A DNA stretch of 14,853 bases. Origin: Zygnema cylindricum. Its lineage: Eukaryota > Streptophyta > Zygnematophyceae > Zygnematales > Zygnemataceae. Within the stretch, counting starts at the first letter, position 1; the number at the start of each line of letters is the position of its first letter. A model generated the notes under the pieces. That model was not told the origin of the DNA. It saw only the letters and a program-made list of their open reading frames with translations, and made no database searches. This document shows, in pieces, positions 7,081 through 14,853 of the stretch. The stretch spans positions 524,036 to 538,888 of the forward strand of contig JBBHKE010003048.1 in NCBI GenBank assembly GCA_037447655.1. The letters are read 5' to 3'. A program made the position numbers and the translations under genes.

Positions 7081-7589
7081 CTATGGTTCTGTGGTCAAAC
7101 TATGTGGTCGGCATAAAATTGGTCTTCAAAATGATAGTGACGGGTCGAAGCAGAAAATTTTGTTTGTATTACCGGCAGTTTGTAAAAAATAAAATTATAA
7201 TTTAAGAAAAATATCTTCCGACAGCCGGACGTTCGGGCAGCTCTAAAGAAAAACGACACCTTTCCTTTAACCACCTATTTTACTCCCCGAAAAATGAAAA
7301 ATCAGCAAAAAAAATTGCCACTTGACTAGATTGCTAATTTTGTTTGTGTTAATATGCATTTCGAATTTTCCTCTAATTCGACTCTTGCAAAATTTAAAAT
7401 GCTGTTTTATGTGGTAAACTACGAGTTTAACCTATTTTTTAGTATTTTACCACTGTTGTTTATTGCGTATAAGTAATTGTCTAATTCCAGCCTTTTTGAA
7501 CTATCAATGTGAACCACTCGAATTCAGTAATATCCACAAAAACGACTTTTACTAGTAATTGCCTTACACATATTCAAAATAATGAACGC
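7081..7589. other. AT-rich stretch, no gene; one small hairpin
   Basis: Below the transposase relic I see no open frame of interest. GTGGTAAA (about 7411-7418) and TTTTACCAC (about 7453-7461) form a loose inverted pair. The sequence TTTTTTAGTATTTTACCAC resembles the left flank of G1 in repeat D (TTTTTAGTGTTTTACCAC). Confidence 0.4.
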
Positions 7590-7692
7590 GCAAGTAACGA
7601 TTGACATAGGCACACTTTGAAAAGTACACCGTAAAATCAGCGCTAAATTCCAAAATAACGTTTCAAAATATCGGTTACATGGGGACACGCCC
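7590..7692 (-). mobile_element. C-like element terminus, truncated
   Basis: On the complement it reads GGGCGTGTCCCCATGTAACC followed by GATATTTTGAAA..TATTTTGGA. This parallels the left end of element C (GGGTACGTCCCCATGTAATC, GGTACTTTGAT..TATTTTGGA) for roughly 95 bp before fading. A TTA (7693-7695) follows the terminus, as for C. The opposite terminus is not found, so this is a one-ended relic of a related Harbinger-like element. Confidence 0.6.
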
Positions 7693-7715
7693 TTAGTGTT
7701 AGTATTTCCCTTGCC

Positions 7716-7852
7716 ACTTAAAACATCTGTCCTCCCTACACGCGTGTCGGAATATGGATCTGACGGTTGCGATTGATAGCTAAGATTTGCACCTTCCAAT
7801 TGGCGGTTTCCATCTAAAAATCGGACAAGCGTGTACGGAGAAAAGATGTTCT
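7716..7852 (+). mobile_element. G3, small MITE-like repeat
   Basis: AACATCTGTCCTCCCTACAC at the left and GTGTACGGAGAAAAGATGTT at the right are imperfect inverted termini. Interior sequence CGTGTCGGA..GATCTGACGG matches G1 in repeat D. Directly adjacent on the right is the TAA duplication of element F, so F landed at the edge of G3. Confidence 0.55.
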
Positions 7853-7854
7853 AA

Positions 7855-8583
7855 GGGTCAAGTTCCATCAGTCGTTTCTGTAATCGTACGGCCAACTCTA
7901 CGGGCCGGGTTAATTGAGTCGATGTTCCATCACGAAGAGTCTGTAATCCACGTGTTATATATCGAGTGGCACCACATGGGTTTTGACCAGATTTTAAAAA
8001 TCTTCTAAAATTCTTCACACCGACAAATTTCACTTCAAATCTTCAGTTGCGTACCATGTACCTGCGTACCAAGTCACAAGACGACAAAAAAATTGTACTT
8101 TCGGCAAGCGCCAGTATTTTACGCCAGCTCATTTTTTAGGGTTCTTGTTTTCGACATGACGAAAATCCTTTGATGGAAATAGTGTGACGAAAGAAATTTC
8201 GCGACGAAGGACCGTTTCGAGATTACTTTTTTAAATTTCAGTTGCATTTTGAAAAGTATATACCATGTACAAATTCCGTCCATTTTCGTTGGTTTTCCAT
8301 TGTGACACGTAGCTTATTCGTCCAACGTGTCACGATTAAATTTTTGTTGCAGCTGCCAACCAACCTCTTACATGTACGTTGGCAGCTATAGAGAAAAATG
8401 AAGCGAACGCCTCGTAGATGAACATCCGACGGTCGGTATTACCTCCAAGAACTTCAAAGAGTATTGACAAGGTTCTCTTTAATATTGTTTCGCGTATAAA
8501 AACAAAATAAGCAGTACGAATTAGAACCGATAGTCTCGGATTTCTGTAAACTACCCCACTTTTTGACTGATGGAACTTGACCC
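7855..8583 (+). mobile_element. Element F, 729-bp PIF/Harbinger-like transposon (TAA target site)
   Basis: Perfect 19-bp terminal inverted repeats GGGTCAAGTTCCATCAGTC (7855-7873) and its complement (8565-8583) are flanked by TAA on both sides (7852-7854, 8584-8586). GGG-starting termini and TAA sites match PIF/Harbinger practice, and a related end is present as F' at 528-546. The longest frames are under 100 codons with no transposase motif, so it is non-autonomous. Two perfect hairpins lie in its right half: GTGACACGT/ACGTGTCAC (8302-8310 with 8325-8333) and AGCTGCCAAC/GTTGGCAGCT (8351-8360 with 8378-8387). Confidence 0.8.
8302..8387. repeat. Two consecutive perfect hairpins in element F
   Basis: The first has 9-bp arms GTGACACGT and ACGTGTCAC with a 14-nt loop. 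The second, 17 bases on, has 10-bp arms AGCTGCCAAC and GTTGGCAGCT with a 17-nt loop. The arms are GC-richer than their surroundings. They could be transposase or host-factor binding sites, or part of a structured transcript; which is unknown. Confidence 0.75.
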
Positions 8584-8749
8584 TAAAAAGATTAAAAGCG
8601 ATTATAGCGGTGGGGCAAAAGGCCCAACCAGGATATATATATATATAACATTATTTGAGCCTTTCTGATATTAATAATTGAAAAAACCAAAAACTAGCAA
8701 TATCGCAGATAGCAAAAGTGTGGATATCATATTTCCTTGTATTAAATTA

Positions 8750-9701
8750 GGGAATTGCTAAACGCAGAGACGATTTTTTGGTGCGCGCAGGTAGTTGTCA
8801 AAAATTGTACATTTCAAGTACAGTTTCTTACAAGCTACGTACCTTTAAGTTCGGATTTTACCGTCAATCCGTCAAATAACTTTGACTGGCGAAACATTGT
8901 AACGGCGGTTAAAAAATTGTCGCGCTTGCGAGCGTCGACCGTCATGAAAAAACAAAACAGTTCTCACGGCCGACGCAGGTTTACTGTAACAAAACTGAGG
9001 CAACCACATATAAATAAAATGGTTGCGCGCAGGTAGTTACTCACTTCAAGTGAGCTCCACTATGAAAGCACACACCAACAATGTGAATAAATGTGAAGTA
9101 CTTATTCAATGGAAGAATGTTGATTTGTAAATAGTGTAGCGGAATCAATATGAAGTACGTTTTCAATGTAAAAATATTAATCCGTAAATAGCGTGCCTTC
9201 ATTTGGTCTCGCGTGACGACGCGTCATTTCAGTTTCATTGATATTTATACGCAGGTATGCATTTATATTTTGTACGAAGTTTATTTCGTTGCGTGCGAGT
9301 TTATACAAGTCCTACGTCGTCCTTTAATTTGTGTCCAAGTTCAGCGTAATGGTTTGCGATTAGATTGCATTTTTGCGGCTAATTTAAATGTCGGTGTGTG
9401 CTTTCACAGTGGAGCTCATTGATGTGAGTATTTACCTGCGCGGAGCCATTTTATTTATATGTGGCTGCCTAAACCTGCGCCGGCCGTGTGAATTGTTTTT
9501 TTTTTCCATGACGGTCGACGTTTGCAAGCGCGATAGATTTTTAACCGCCGTTAAAATATTTCGCCAGTCAAAGTTGTTCGACGGATTGACAGTCAAATGT
9601 GAACTTAAAGGTACGTAGCTTGTACAAAAATGTACTTCGAATGTACAATTTCTGACAACTACCTGTACGCAGCAAAAATCGTCTCTTTGATTAGCAATTC
9701 C
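8750..9701 (+). mobile_element. Element E, foldback-type element with about 330-bp inverted arms
   Basis: The left arm (8751-9081) and right arm (9391-9701) are inverted copies, roughly 80-85% identical by eye. Matching landmarks are GGAATTGCTAA at the tips, AGACGATTTTT, CAGGTAGTTGTCA, TACAAGCTACGTACCTTTAA, TTTGACTGGCGAAA, GGTCGACCGTCATG-type blocks, CGCAGGTTTA and GAAAGCACACACC at the inner ends. The spacer is about 310 bp. Flanks ATTAAATTA (8741-8749) and TTTATATTA (9702-9710) match at 7 of 9 positions, possibly an eroded 9-bp duplication as in MULE or Foldback elements. However, an ACYAGCRATATC match further out suggests the inverted repeat may extend beyond these tips. Frames of up to 93 codons in the arms show no protein motif. 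Confidence 0.75.
9094..9204 (+). repeat. 57-bp period tandem duplication in the spacer of E
   Basis: Two units begin TGAAGTAC at 9094 and 9151. Both continue through TTCAATG, an A-rich part and TAAATAG(T/C)GTG. They are diverged (about 75% by eye), so this is an old duplication inside the non-palindromic centre of element E. Confidence 0.65.
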
Positions 9702-9710
9702 TTTATATTA

Positions 9711-10680
9711 TTGTAGATTTGTGAGATATCGCTGGTGTATTTTATTGTTGACATTTCCGTACGATACGCAATGCCAAGAATAGTGAAGTACGGCTGATCA
9801 CCTAACAAGCCTATTTTTGTCCTTTCTTGACGGGAGTCGTATGTGTGTGTGTATTACAGTACAGTACGAGTTATTCATTTTGGCGTTTTCTTTCAATTTT
9901 GGGAGAATAGGTTGAAGACATAGTTCAAAAGTAGGCGTTTTTATGGTAGGCCTTTGGTAGGCATACTGTATGTGTGTGCGTTGTACACACCCTCTGTACG
10001 AACGTACGTATTTGACCTATGATCATAGAACAGCGCACGCCACCGAACGAATTTTTTTAGCGAACTGACACGGCCTAAGATGATATTGCGCGGGAAAAAA
10101 AATCCGGGAAAAAAAAACCATGCACGACAAAAAAGCTGCGGTATTTTTGGCACTATGGATTTTTTTTTTTTAATCGTCCCATACTGTCTGGTTGGTCAAT
10201 TCGAGGCTTTATTTAGTGTGGCCTTCAAAATTGCAGACGCTAATATGACAGATTGTCCTATCGTAAGTTGTGTTATGGGCTTTTCATGTGATCTTCTTAG
10301 ATCGCTACTTTGATCAGCGACCGCCAGATCGTCCAAATCTGACGGTTTACATAAAAAGTACCTCAAAACTCACAGAAAAATATTTTTTTGTTCGAATGTT
10401 TTTCAAAATTTAGACATGACGTTTAATTCTCTATCGATCGATGTGCAACTCAACCCTGTTACTATTTTTTTCATTTTGCGGCCAATACGATATGGGTCTT
10501 AAGGTCATATTGTATGTTTTGCGTACAATAGGCATATTGTATGGACGTACTTTCACCCACTTTTGAACTGTGATTGAAGATGTGAAGCTTTTAGGGTTTA
10601 GCCGAAAATGCTAGGAAATTTCGAGATAGAAGGACAAAAGAGTCTAAAATTCTAAATACGGTGCCTTGCTTGTTGTACTA
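9711..10680. other. Stretch with no recognised gene; minor repeats only
   Basis: I see a (GT)5-type tract at 9842-9852 and a 14-bp tandem pair starting CGGGAAAAAAAA (10091-10104 and 10105-10118). There is also a repeated CATATTGTATG (about 10505-10542) that can pair with an upstream ATACGATATG. Frames of 70-77 codons on both strands have no recognisable motif and cross A/T homopolymers. GTAC is still frequent here. Confidence 0.5.
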
Positions 10681-10687
10681 GTACGGA

Positions 10688-11449
10688 TAATCTGTTGGAA
10701 AATCGGCAGTATATTCACTGTGGGACGGTACGGTGTCGATATTTACTGTTTGTCGGCGAAGAATTTGCGGTCCTATAAACAAATTCTGCGATTTGATTAT
10801 CCGTACATATGAACTTTTTGACAGCGTCCCCCCCCGCTGGCTCGCAAGTTGCGATCGTCGAGAATCTTTTTGCAGCTACTCGACAAAAAATTACGCTCGA
10901 CTTTCGTACAAAACGACTTCATTATTTGATTATTTCCCAGTTTTTTGTCGTTTTATCCTTGTTTTTGGCGTTTCTATCCGGTTTTTTGGCGTTTCTTTTG
11001 CTGGTTTCTTAACGTCACGTTCTCGATCGGATCGACTAGAATATCTGTTTATGTGTACGGTCATCAGTGATTAAGATTTTCTGCCCATTCAAGATCTCAA
11101 GTGGAAACCAGACACTGTTTTTGTCCTTTCTGACTTTAACCTCTCCAATGGACACTAAATATAGTGGAAATTTCAACTATAGTTCTATACGACAAAGGTT
11201 GTAAACAAGTTTTCTGTACATAGATATAATACTGTATCATCTACACCGTATATCGTTACAAGGATAAAATATTTAAAACCATTTTTTTTTATTTACCACC
11301 TAAATCGATTTTTCTCCGCGCACACTTTCAGATTAAGCATCGGAGGGCTGCGATTGAGTGATATGATCGTGACCTTTCGAATGGCAGTAAATAAAAAGTG
11401 GACACGTGTCCACAAAACCTGACACGTAAGTAACGAAAAAAATATTTTA
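10688..11449 (+). repeat. Repeat D copy 2, left and middle part (uninterrupted arrangement)
   Basis: This copy lacks the A, B1, C and F' insertions found in copy 1. It keeps their empty sites: TAA at 10688-10690 for F' and TTA at 11447-11449 for C. It contains the 41-bp block identical to copy 1 (10745-10785), an 8-C run near 10829 and three units of an approximately 21-bp minisatellite built on TTTTTTGGCGTTT (10941-11004). The 113-codon frame 10733-11074 translates this minisatellite into FFGVSF-like repeats and is not convincing as a gene. Confidence 0.75.
11305..11428 (+). mobile_element. G4, small MITE-like repeat within D copy 2
   Basis: It is orthologous in position to G1, so it was already present before D was duplicated. 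It begins TTTTTCTCCGCGCACAC. Near the right end is a perfect 16-bp palindrome, GTGGACACGTGTCCAC (11398-11413), which is degenerate in G1. Confidence 0.45.
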
Positions 11450-12340
11450 CCGCTAAAAACGATACACAATATAATTTGGAACGGACTGATAAAGACAAAC
11501 AGTACCTTGACTTTATTTCCTTCTTTTTTCAGTTTATTTTTTTGTCTTCTTTGACAAACGTTTCCCGGTGACTGCAAACTCGGCACCTTCAATTCTTTTG
11601 TCATCTACCGGTTAAGGGCCATGGCTACTTTTTCGCACGTGTCAGGTGCATTCCTTCGATTGGATTTGCAGAAATCAAATGTTTGAATGTTGAAAAAGTC
11701 GACATCAATCCACCGACATATTTGTCAACAGTTAGCCCACTTGCAAATCCTCAATAATCAGACGCATGACATCTTTTGTCGTATTATAAATCGACAAAAA
11801 TCTTTTTTTGGTATATTGCGACTTCATGTCTAATATTGCCGATATTGAAAGAGTTGTTGAATATTGAGCAATGCGTCAACCTAGAACAAACTACATTGTG
11901 AATCGCTATTAGCGTTCATAATGCTATTTCGGAGCCCCCAAATTTTGACCAAAATTCTCAAATAGAATTACTAATTCTTTTTTAGAAAACCCCAAATTCC
12001 CAATTAGAGTCAATGATATCCTTTGAAAATCCCCAAATTCCCAATTAGCGTTAATAACGCTAATTGCTTTTTTTAACCCTAATTATTTCATAACGCTAAT
12101 AGCGATTCACGGTGTAGCCACGATGATTGACCAACAAAAGCGTGCGTATTGAATACTTAAATATATAAAAAAAACAGTTACAAGTAACTTCATTGCAAAA
12201 CTTGGGAAGTAAAAAAATTTGGGGTACAAAAAGGGTAAAAAAAACAAAACATCAAACAAAAAAGACAACGCTAATTAAAACAAGTAAAAGGCAAAATTAT
12301 GTAAAAGTACCAAGGATGACTTTACACAAAGAGGAGAATC
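11450..12340 (+). repeat. Repeat D copy 2, right part, carrying element B3
   Basis: Aligns with 3268-3870 of copy 1 except for the 221-bp B3 insertion. Homology fades in A-rich sequence after about 12250 (AAAAGGGTAAAAAAAACAAAAC). From about 12290 to 12340 I see no match to copy 1. Confidence 0.7.
11894..12114 (+). mobile_element. Element B3, 221-bp TA-site MITE, with empty site in D copy 1
   Basis: Termini CATTGTGAATCGCTATTAGC and GCTAATAGCGATTCACGGTG are near-perfect inverted repeats of about 23 bp flanked by TA (11892-11893 and 12115-12116). Copy 1 of D has the intact site with one TA (3719-3720). The termini are those of B1 and B2, but the interior differs. It holds an approximately 40-bp tandem pair, each unit containing CCCCAAATTCCCAATTAG (about 11985-12007 and 12025-12048). 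The TA duplication fits a Tc1/mariner-type MITE. Confidence 0.8.
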
Positions 12341-12345
12341 CTCTA

Positions 12346-12544
12346 CACCGCGAATCGTTATTAGCGTTATGAACTCTATATCGGCGCCCCAAAATTTTGA
12401 CTTCAATACCTTAAATAGAATAAACTACACTATTTAAGGACGTGGACCATAATTTGCCACGTCTCCCGATACTAAATTAGAATAAATGACGCTAATTTAT
12501 TCTTTACACTAATAATTTCTCAACGCTAATAACGATTCGCGGTG
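12346..12544 (+). mobile_element. Element B2, 199-bp TA-site MITE
   Basis: Termini CACCGCGAATCGTTATTAGC and GCTAATAACGATTCGCGGTG are perfect inverted repeats with TA on both sides (12344-12345, 12545-12546). The interior matches B1 at about 80% or more by eye, including the CGTGGACCATAAT block. No coding capacity. It has the cleanest termini of the three B copies and so probably inserted most recently. Confidence 0.85.
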
Positions 12545-12574
12545 TACTAGATGACTACCAGAAACCTTTAAAAA

Positions 12575-12760
12575 CTAAGGTCCCCCGCCCCGAAGATCGT
12601 GGATGAGGATTGGATCCCTTGGTGAAAGATATGAGAGGCCTCGCCAGTCATCAGCCATTGTGTCGGGCCGGAGGAGACTTGCGGATTGCGCTTGCTGAAG
12701 GGCCATTGATACACTTTCACGGTAAAAAGCACCGTGAAGGCTCGGTGGCAGATTCCCTAC
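12575..12760. other. GC-rich island of unknown nature (candidate ncRNA or exon)
   Basis: This stretch is visibly GC-rich (CCCCCGCCCC, CGGGCCGGAGGAG, GAGGCCTCGCC) in a window that is otherwise AT-rich, with sharp edges. It contains a stem CTTTCACGGT/ACCGTGAAGG around a 7-nt loop (12714-12740). A minus-strand frame is open throughout (12575-12781, 68 codons, ending LRGGGP). A plus-strand frame is also open for about 43 codons, so an open frame alone means little. On the minus strand, GGATCCAATCC (about 12609-12619) resembles an RNA polymerase III B box at 9 of 11 positions, and TTTTT follows at 12574-12570. An internal TTTTT at 12728-12724 speaks against a single pol III transcript of the whole island. 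I recognise no known RNA or protein. Confidence 0.3.
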
Positions 12761-12780
12761 ACCTTTGAATTTCACAAACA

Positions 12781-14239
12781 AATATATGTGGCTAAAGTTA
12801 AGTGCCCTTATAACCTTAACTTAGCAATCAAACTTTTCTTCAGTGAAGATTCTCCAAATACATTCATTTCATATATACTCCGCTGAGGAGAAAAACGAAA
12901 CATAAAATACATAAGGGAAAAAAACCGACGTTAACACAACTTCTTTTGACACACTAACGAGACTACAAATCTCACACATTATATTTTTTTTCATTGACAA
13001 GCCATAACAAAGTTCACCTTTTATTATGCAATTCAACCTGTGTGTCGAAATAATAGACTCCCACAATGAACATTTTTTTTTTACGTTTCAATATGACGCT
13101 TTACAATGGGTTAATTGAAATAATGTCTTCGTTGGTTATTCATGTATTATATGATATTGTTTTTGCCAAAAATCATATAAAAAATCAATTTTAGTCAATA
13201 ATGAGGCTTTCATGACCAAGGAAAAAAATAATTGAAGCATAAAAGCAAATGATTCCAACGCACGCCTCTTTTCATAGTAGTTGTAACATTTATAAGTAGA
13301 CCAAGTCATATCCCATTTTGAGTCACCCCTTCACGCCTTGCGACTTGGCTCCATAGTTAGAGTGCGACGAGTCCACTTTTGTCATTTTTACAATTTTTTC
13401 ATGGTTGTTCTAACTTTTCGGCCACCCATTCCATTGTTGACTTCGAAAGCAAAATAGTAAGACTTTTGATTTCTTTACAACACTTTAATCCTTTTTAATC
13501 TTTTAACTTTGACAAAGAATCGCTTACCAAATTTTTCATCCTGTCACCTTTCTTTTTGGTGCGAGGTTCATATCAAGTGGCCTATAAATGTTTTCGGGAT
13601 ATATTTCGAAACCCCATCCGAATTTAATATCTTCTTCAAAGTACATTGGAAATTAGCTCAAAGTTACGTTCATTATATTTTTATACCCCCTCATTCTTAT
13701 ACGCATATTGTTTTTTTTTTCTAAGTTTATCAAAGGAATTCATCATCTAGTCACATGAGAAGTCTTCTACCATTTACTGATACCAACTTTTATATTGTTT
13801 GGTGTCTCGTGCTATATGTTGGCAGCTTGAAGTGTTAATTCACTGTTAATTATCAAAAGGATAATACCAAAAGGGGTCGTGAGGCAATTATCTATGGTTT
13901 ATTAGATCGTTTAAATCTACAATTAGATTTGTTGGTCCTTCAAGTAGAAATGCTAGATGCCTTCACCAAAGTTGACAGAGATATTATGTTTTGAGAAATC
14001 TCACATGCAACGTCACATATAACCTTAACATTCTTTTTTTTTCTTGCTTTTAATTTTAAGCCAAACTCTCTCGTTTTCTCCCTCAAAGATACCTTAGATG
14101 AGGTTGTAATCTTAAAATGTGCAACTCACATTCGCAAAGGTGATCCTTCAAATACATCGTTTTTGCTTCGACCCACCTTTAAGCTTTACGAGTATCAAGT
14201 ATTATATTTTTTGTTTGTTCGTTCCATCCGACCATATAT
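12781..14239. other. AT-rich stretch, no recognised gene
   Basis: About 1.45 kb separates the GC-rich island from repeat H copy 2. Nothing comparable lies between D and H in copy 1, so it is either an insertion in copy 2 or a deletion in copy 1. GTAC is rare here, unlike the D, A and E blocks. The only coding-like fragment is a 51-codon frame at 13839-13994 containing GREAIIYGLLDRLNLQLDLL and VEMLDAFTKVDRDI. It has protein-like composition but no family I can name. I find no inverted termini. Confidence 0.4.
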
Positions 14240-14830
14240 CGCACACATAATGTGGGTCTTAAAGACCATTTTATCTATCTTTTCTCATTTCACAAAGCAC
14301 ACATGTAGACCGTCCAATATCTACATGCAAAGTGTGGTTACACAAAGTTTGACTTATGATTTCCCTCTCTCTACGTGTATTATGTGTGGTCTCATTAACA
14401 AATGGTATAACACATTAACGTTGCCCATTACGAGGCTGTTCTTTTGTATACTAAATAGTTAGTGGTACGTAGTTCGTAGACCTCTATGCTTTGAATACCA
14501 TCCCATAATTTCAACTCCTCACGTTTTCAGTCTTGACACGTTGTTCTGGTCAGCGTCAACTTTATCTTGCCCGAAATTTATTGACAACGACTTCATTTTT
14601 TTTATTGACTTTCACGACCCTAATTTCAGTGTGCTACGCCACCTAGCTGAACATGAGAGCTCTGAGAGGCCACACGCGTAACAAAATAGTCTTGTTACAT
14701 TTAATGGCGATCAACGTTTCAATTTGGAGGTGACATGCGCCAACAACATATTCGAAAAGTTAAGCGTTGGTGGCACTTGTTACCTTTTATTTTATCGTGA
14801 ATGTTGTCTTTATGCTAGCGTACTTTAACC
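14240..14830 (+). repeat. Repeat H copy 2
   Basis: Direct-orientation partner of 3938-4550 with the same order of blocks (CACACATAATGTGGGTCTTA, TCATTTCACAAAGCA, AAAGTTTGACTTAT, CTCATTAACAAATGGTATAA, GCCCGAAATTTATTGACAA, GACATGCGCCAA, GGTGGCACTT, GCTAGCGTAC). Similarity is low, with numerous indels. Homology continues close to the window edge, so the repeat may extend beyond it. Frames here (up to 99 codons) are not conserved in copy 1. Confidence 0.65.
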
Positions 14831-14853
14831 CTAAAAAAAATAAACATATATAA

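Noticed and set aside
6517-7245. A hAT element with ends CAGCGGTGCCGATA (6517) and TAGAGCTGCCCGAAC on the complement (7245) around the transposase relic
   Set aside because: The termini agree only loosely and the 8-bp flanks ATTTTAAA and AAGAAAAA do not match, so the boundaries are not supported.
10733-11074. 113-codon frame in D copy 2
   Set aside because: It depends on a C-run and an approximately 21-bp minisatellite, and the matching region of copy 1 does not keep the frame.
14163-14462. 99-codon frame covering the start of repeat H copy 2
   Set aside because: Not conserved in H copy 1, where indels and stops break the corresponding frame, and no domain is visible.
1-14853. CRISPR array, LTR retrotransposon, tRNA or rRNA genes
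   Set aside because: I found no regularly spaced short repeats, no long direct terminal repeats around pol motifs, no convincing paired A/B boxes with a cloverleaf, and no rRNA core sequence.

Overview
This window looks like AT-rich, repeat-dense nuclear DNA of a eukaryote. I find no intact protein gene with a recognisable domain, no rRNA or tRNA, no operon-like packing and no bacterial signals. There are, however, many class II (cut-and-paste) transposon signatures: target-site duplications (TSDs) of TA, TTA and TAA, inverted termini, a 330-bp-armed foldback element, long (TA)n microsatellites and one decayed piece that resembles a hAT transposase C-terminus. The lineage cannot be settled from the sequence. 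All element names (A to I) are labels made for this window.

Layout. 1-546 is the 3' part of an F-type element. About 550-3870 is repeat D copy 1, broken up by two 475-bp A elements in opposite orientation, a B MITE and a 930-bp Harbinger-like element C. About 3940-4550 is repeat H copy 1. 4881-5936 holds element I, an inverted-repeat (hAT-like) element between two TA-rich microsatellites. 6136-7250 holds a small G MITE, a lone B terminus and the hAT-like transposase relic. About 7590-8583 holds a C-like terminus, a G MITE and a complete F element with TAA duplications. 8750-9701 is foldback element E. 9711-10680 has no recognised feature. 10688-12340 is D copy 2, which keeps undisturbed empty sites for C and F' but carries its own B insertion. 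12346-12544 is another B, followed by a conspicuous GC-rich island at 12575-12760. 12780-14230 is AT-rich with nothing recognised. 14240-14830 is H copy 2.

How the parts fit. The two D/H copies lie about 10 kb apart in the same orientation and are strongly diverged, so they act as internal outgroups for each other. Comparing them gives filled and empty sites for C (TTA), F' (TAA) and B3 (TA). It also shows that the segment between the two A elements in copy 1 has been flipped relative to copy 2. That flip is best explained by recombination between the inverted A copies, which are themselves about 97% alike by eye. The result is a readable insertion chronology: D/H duplication first, then B, C and F' insertions, then the A pair and the inversion.
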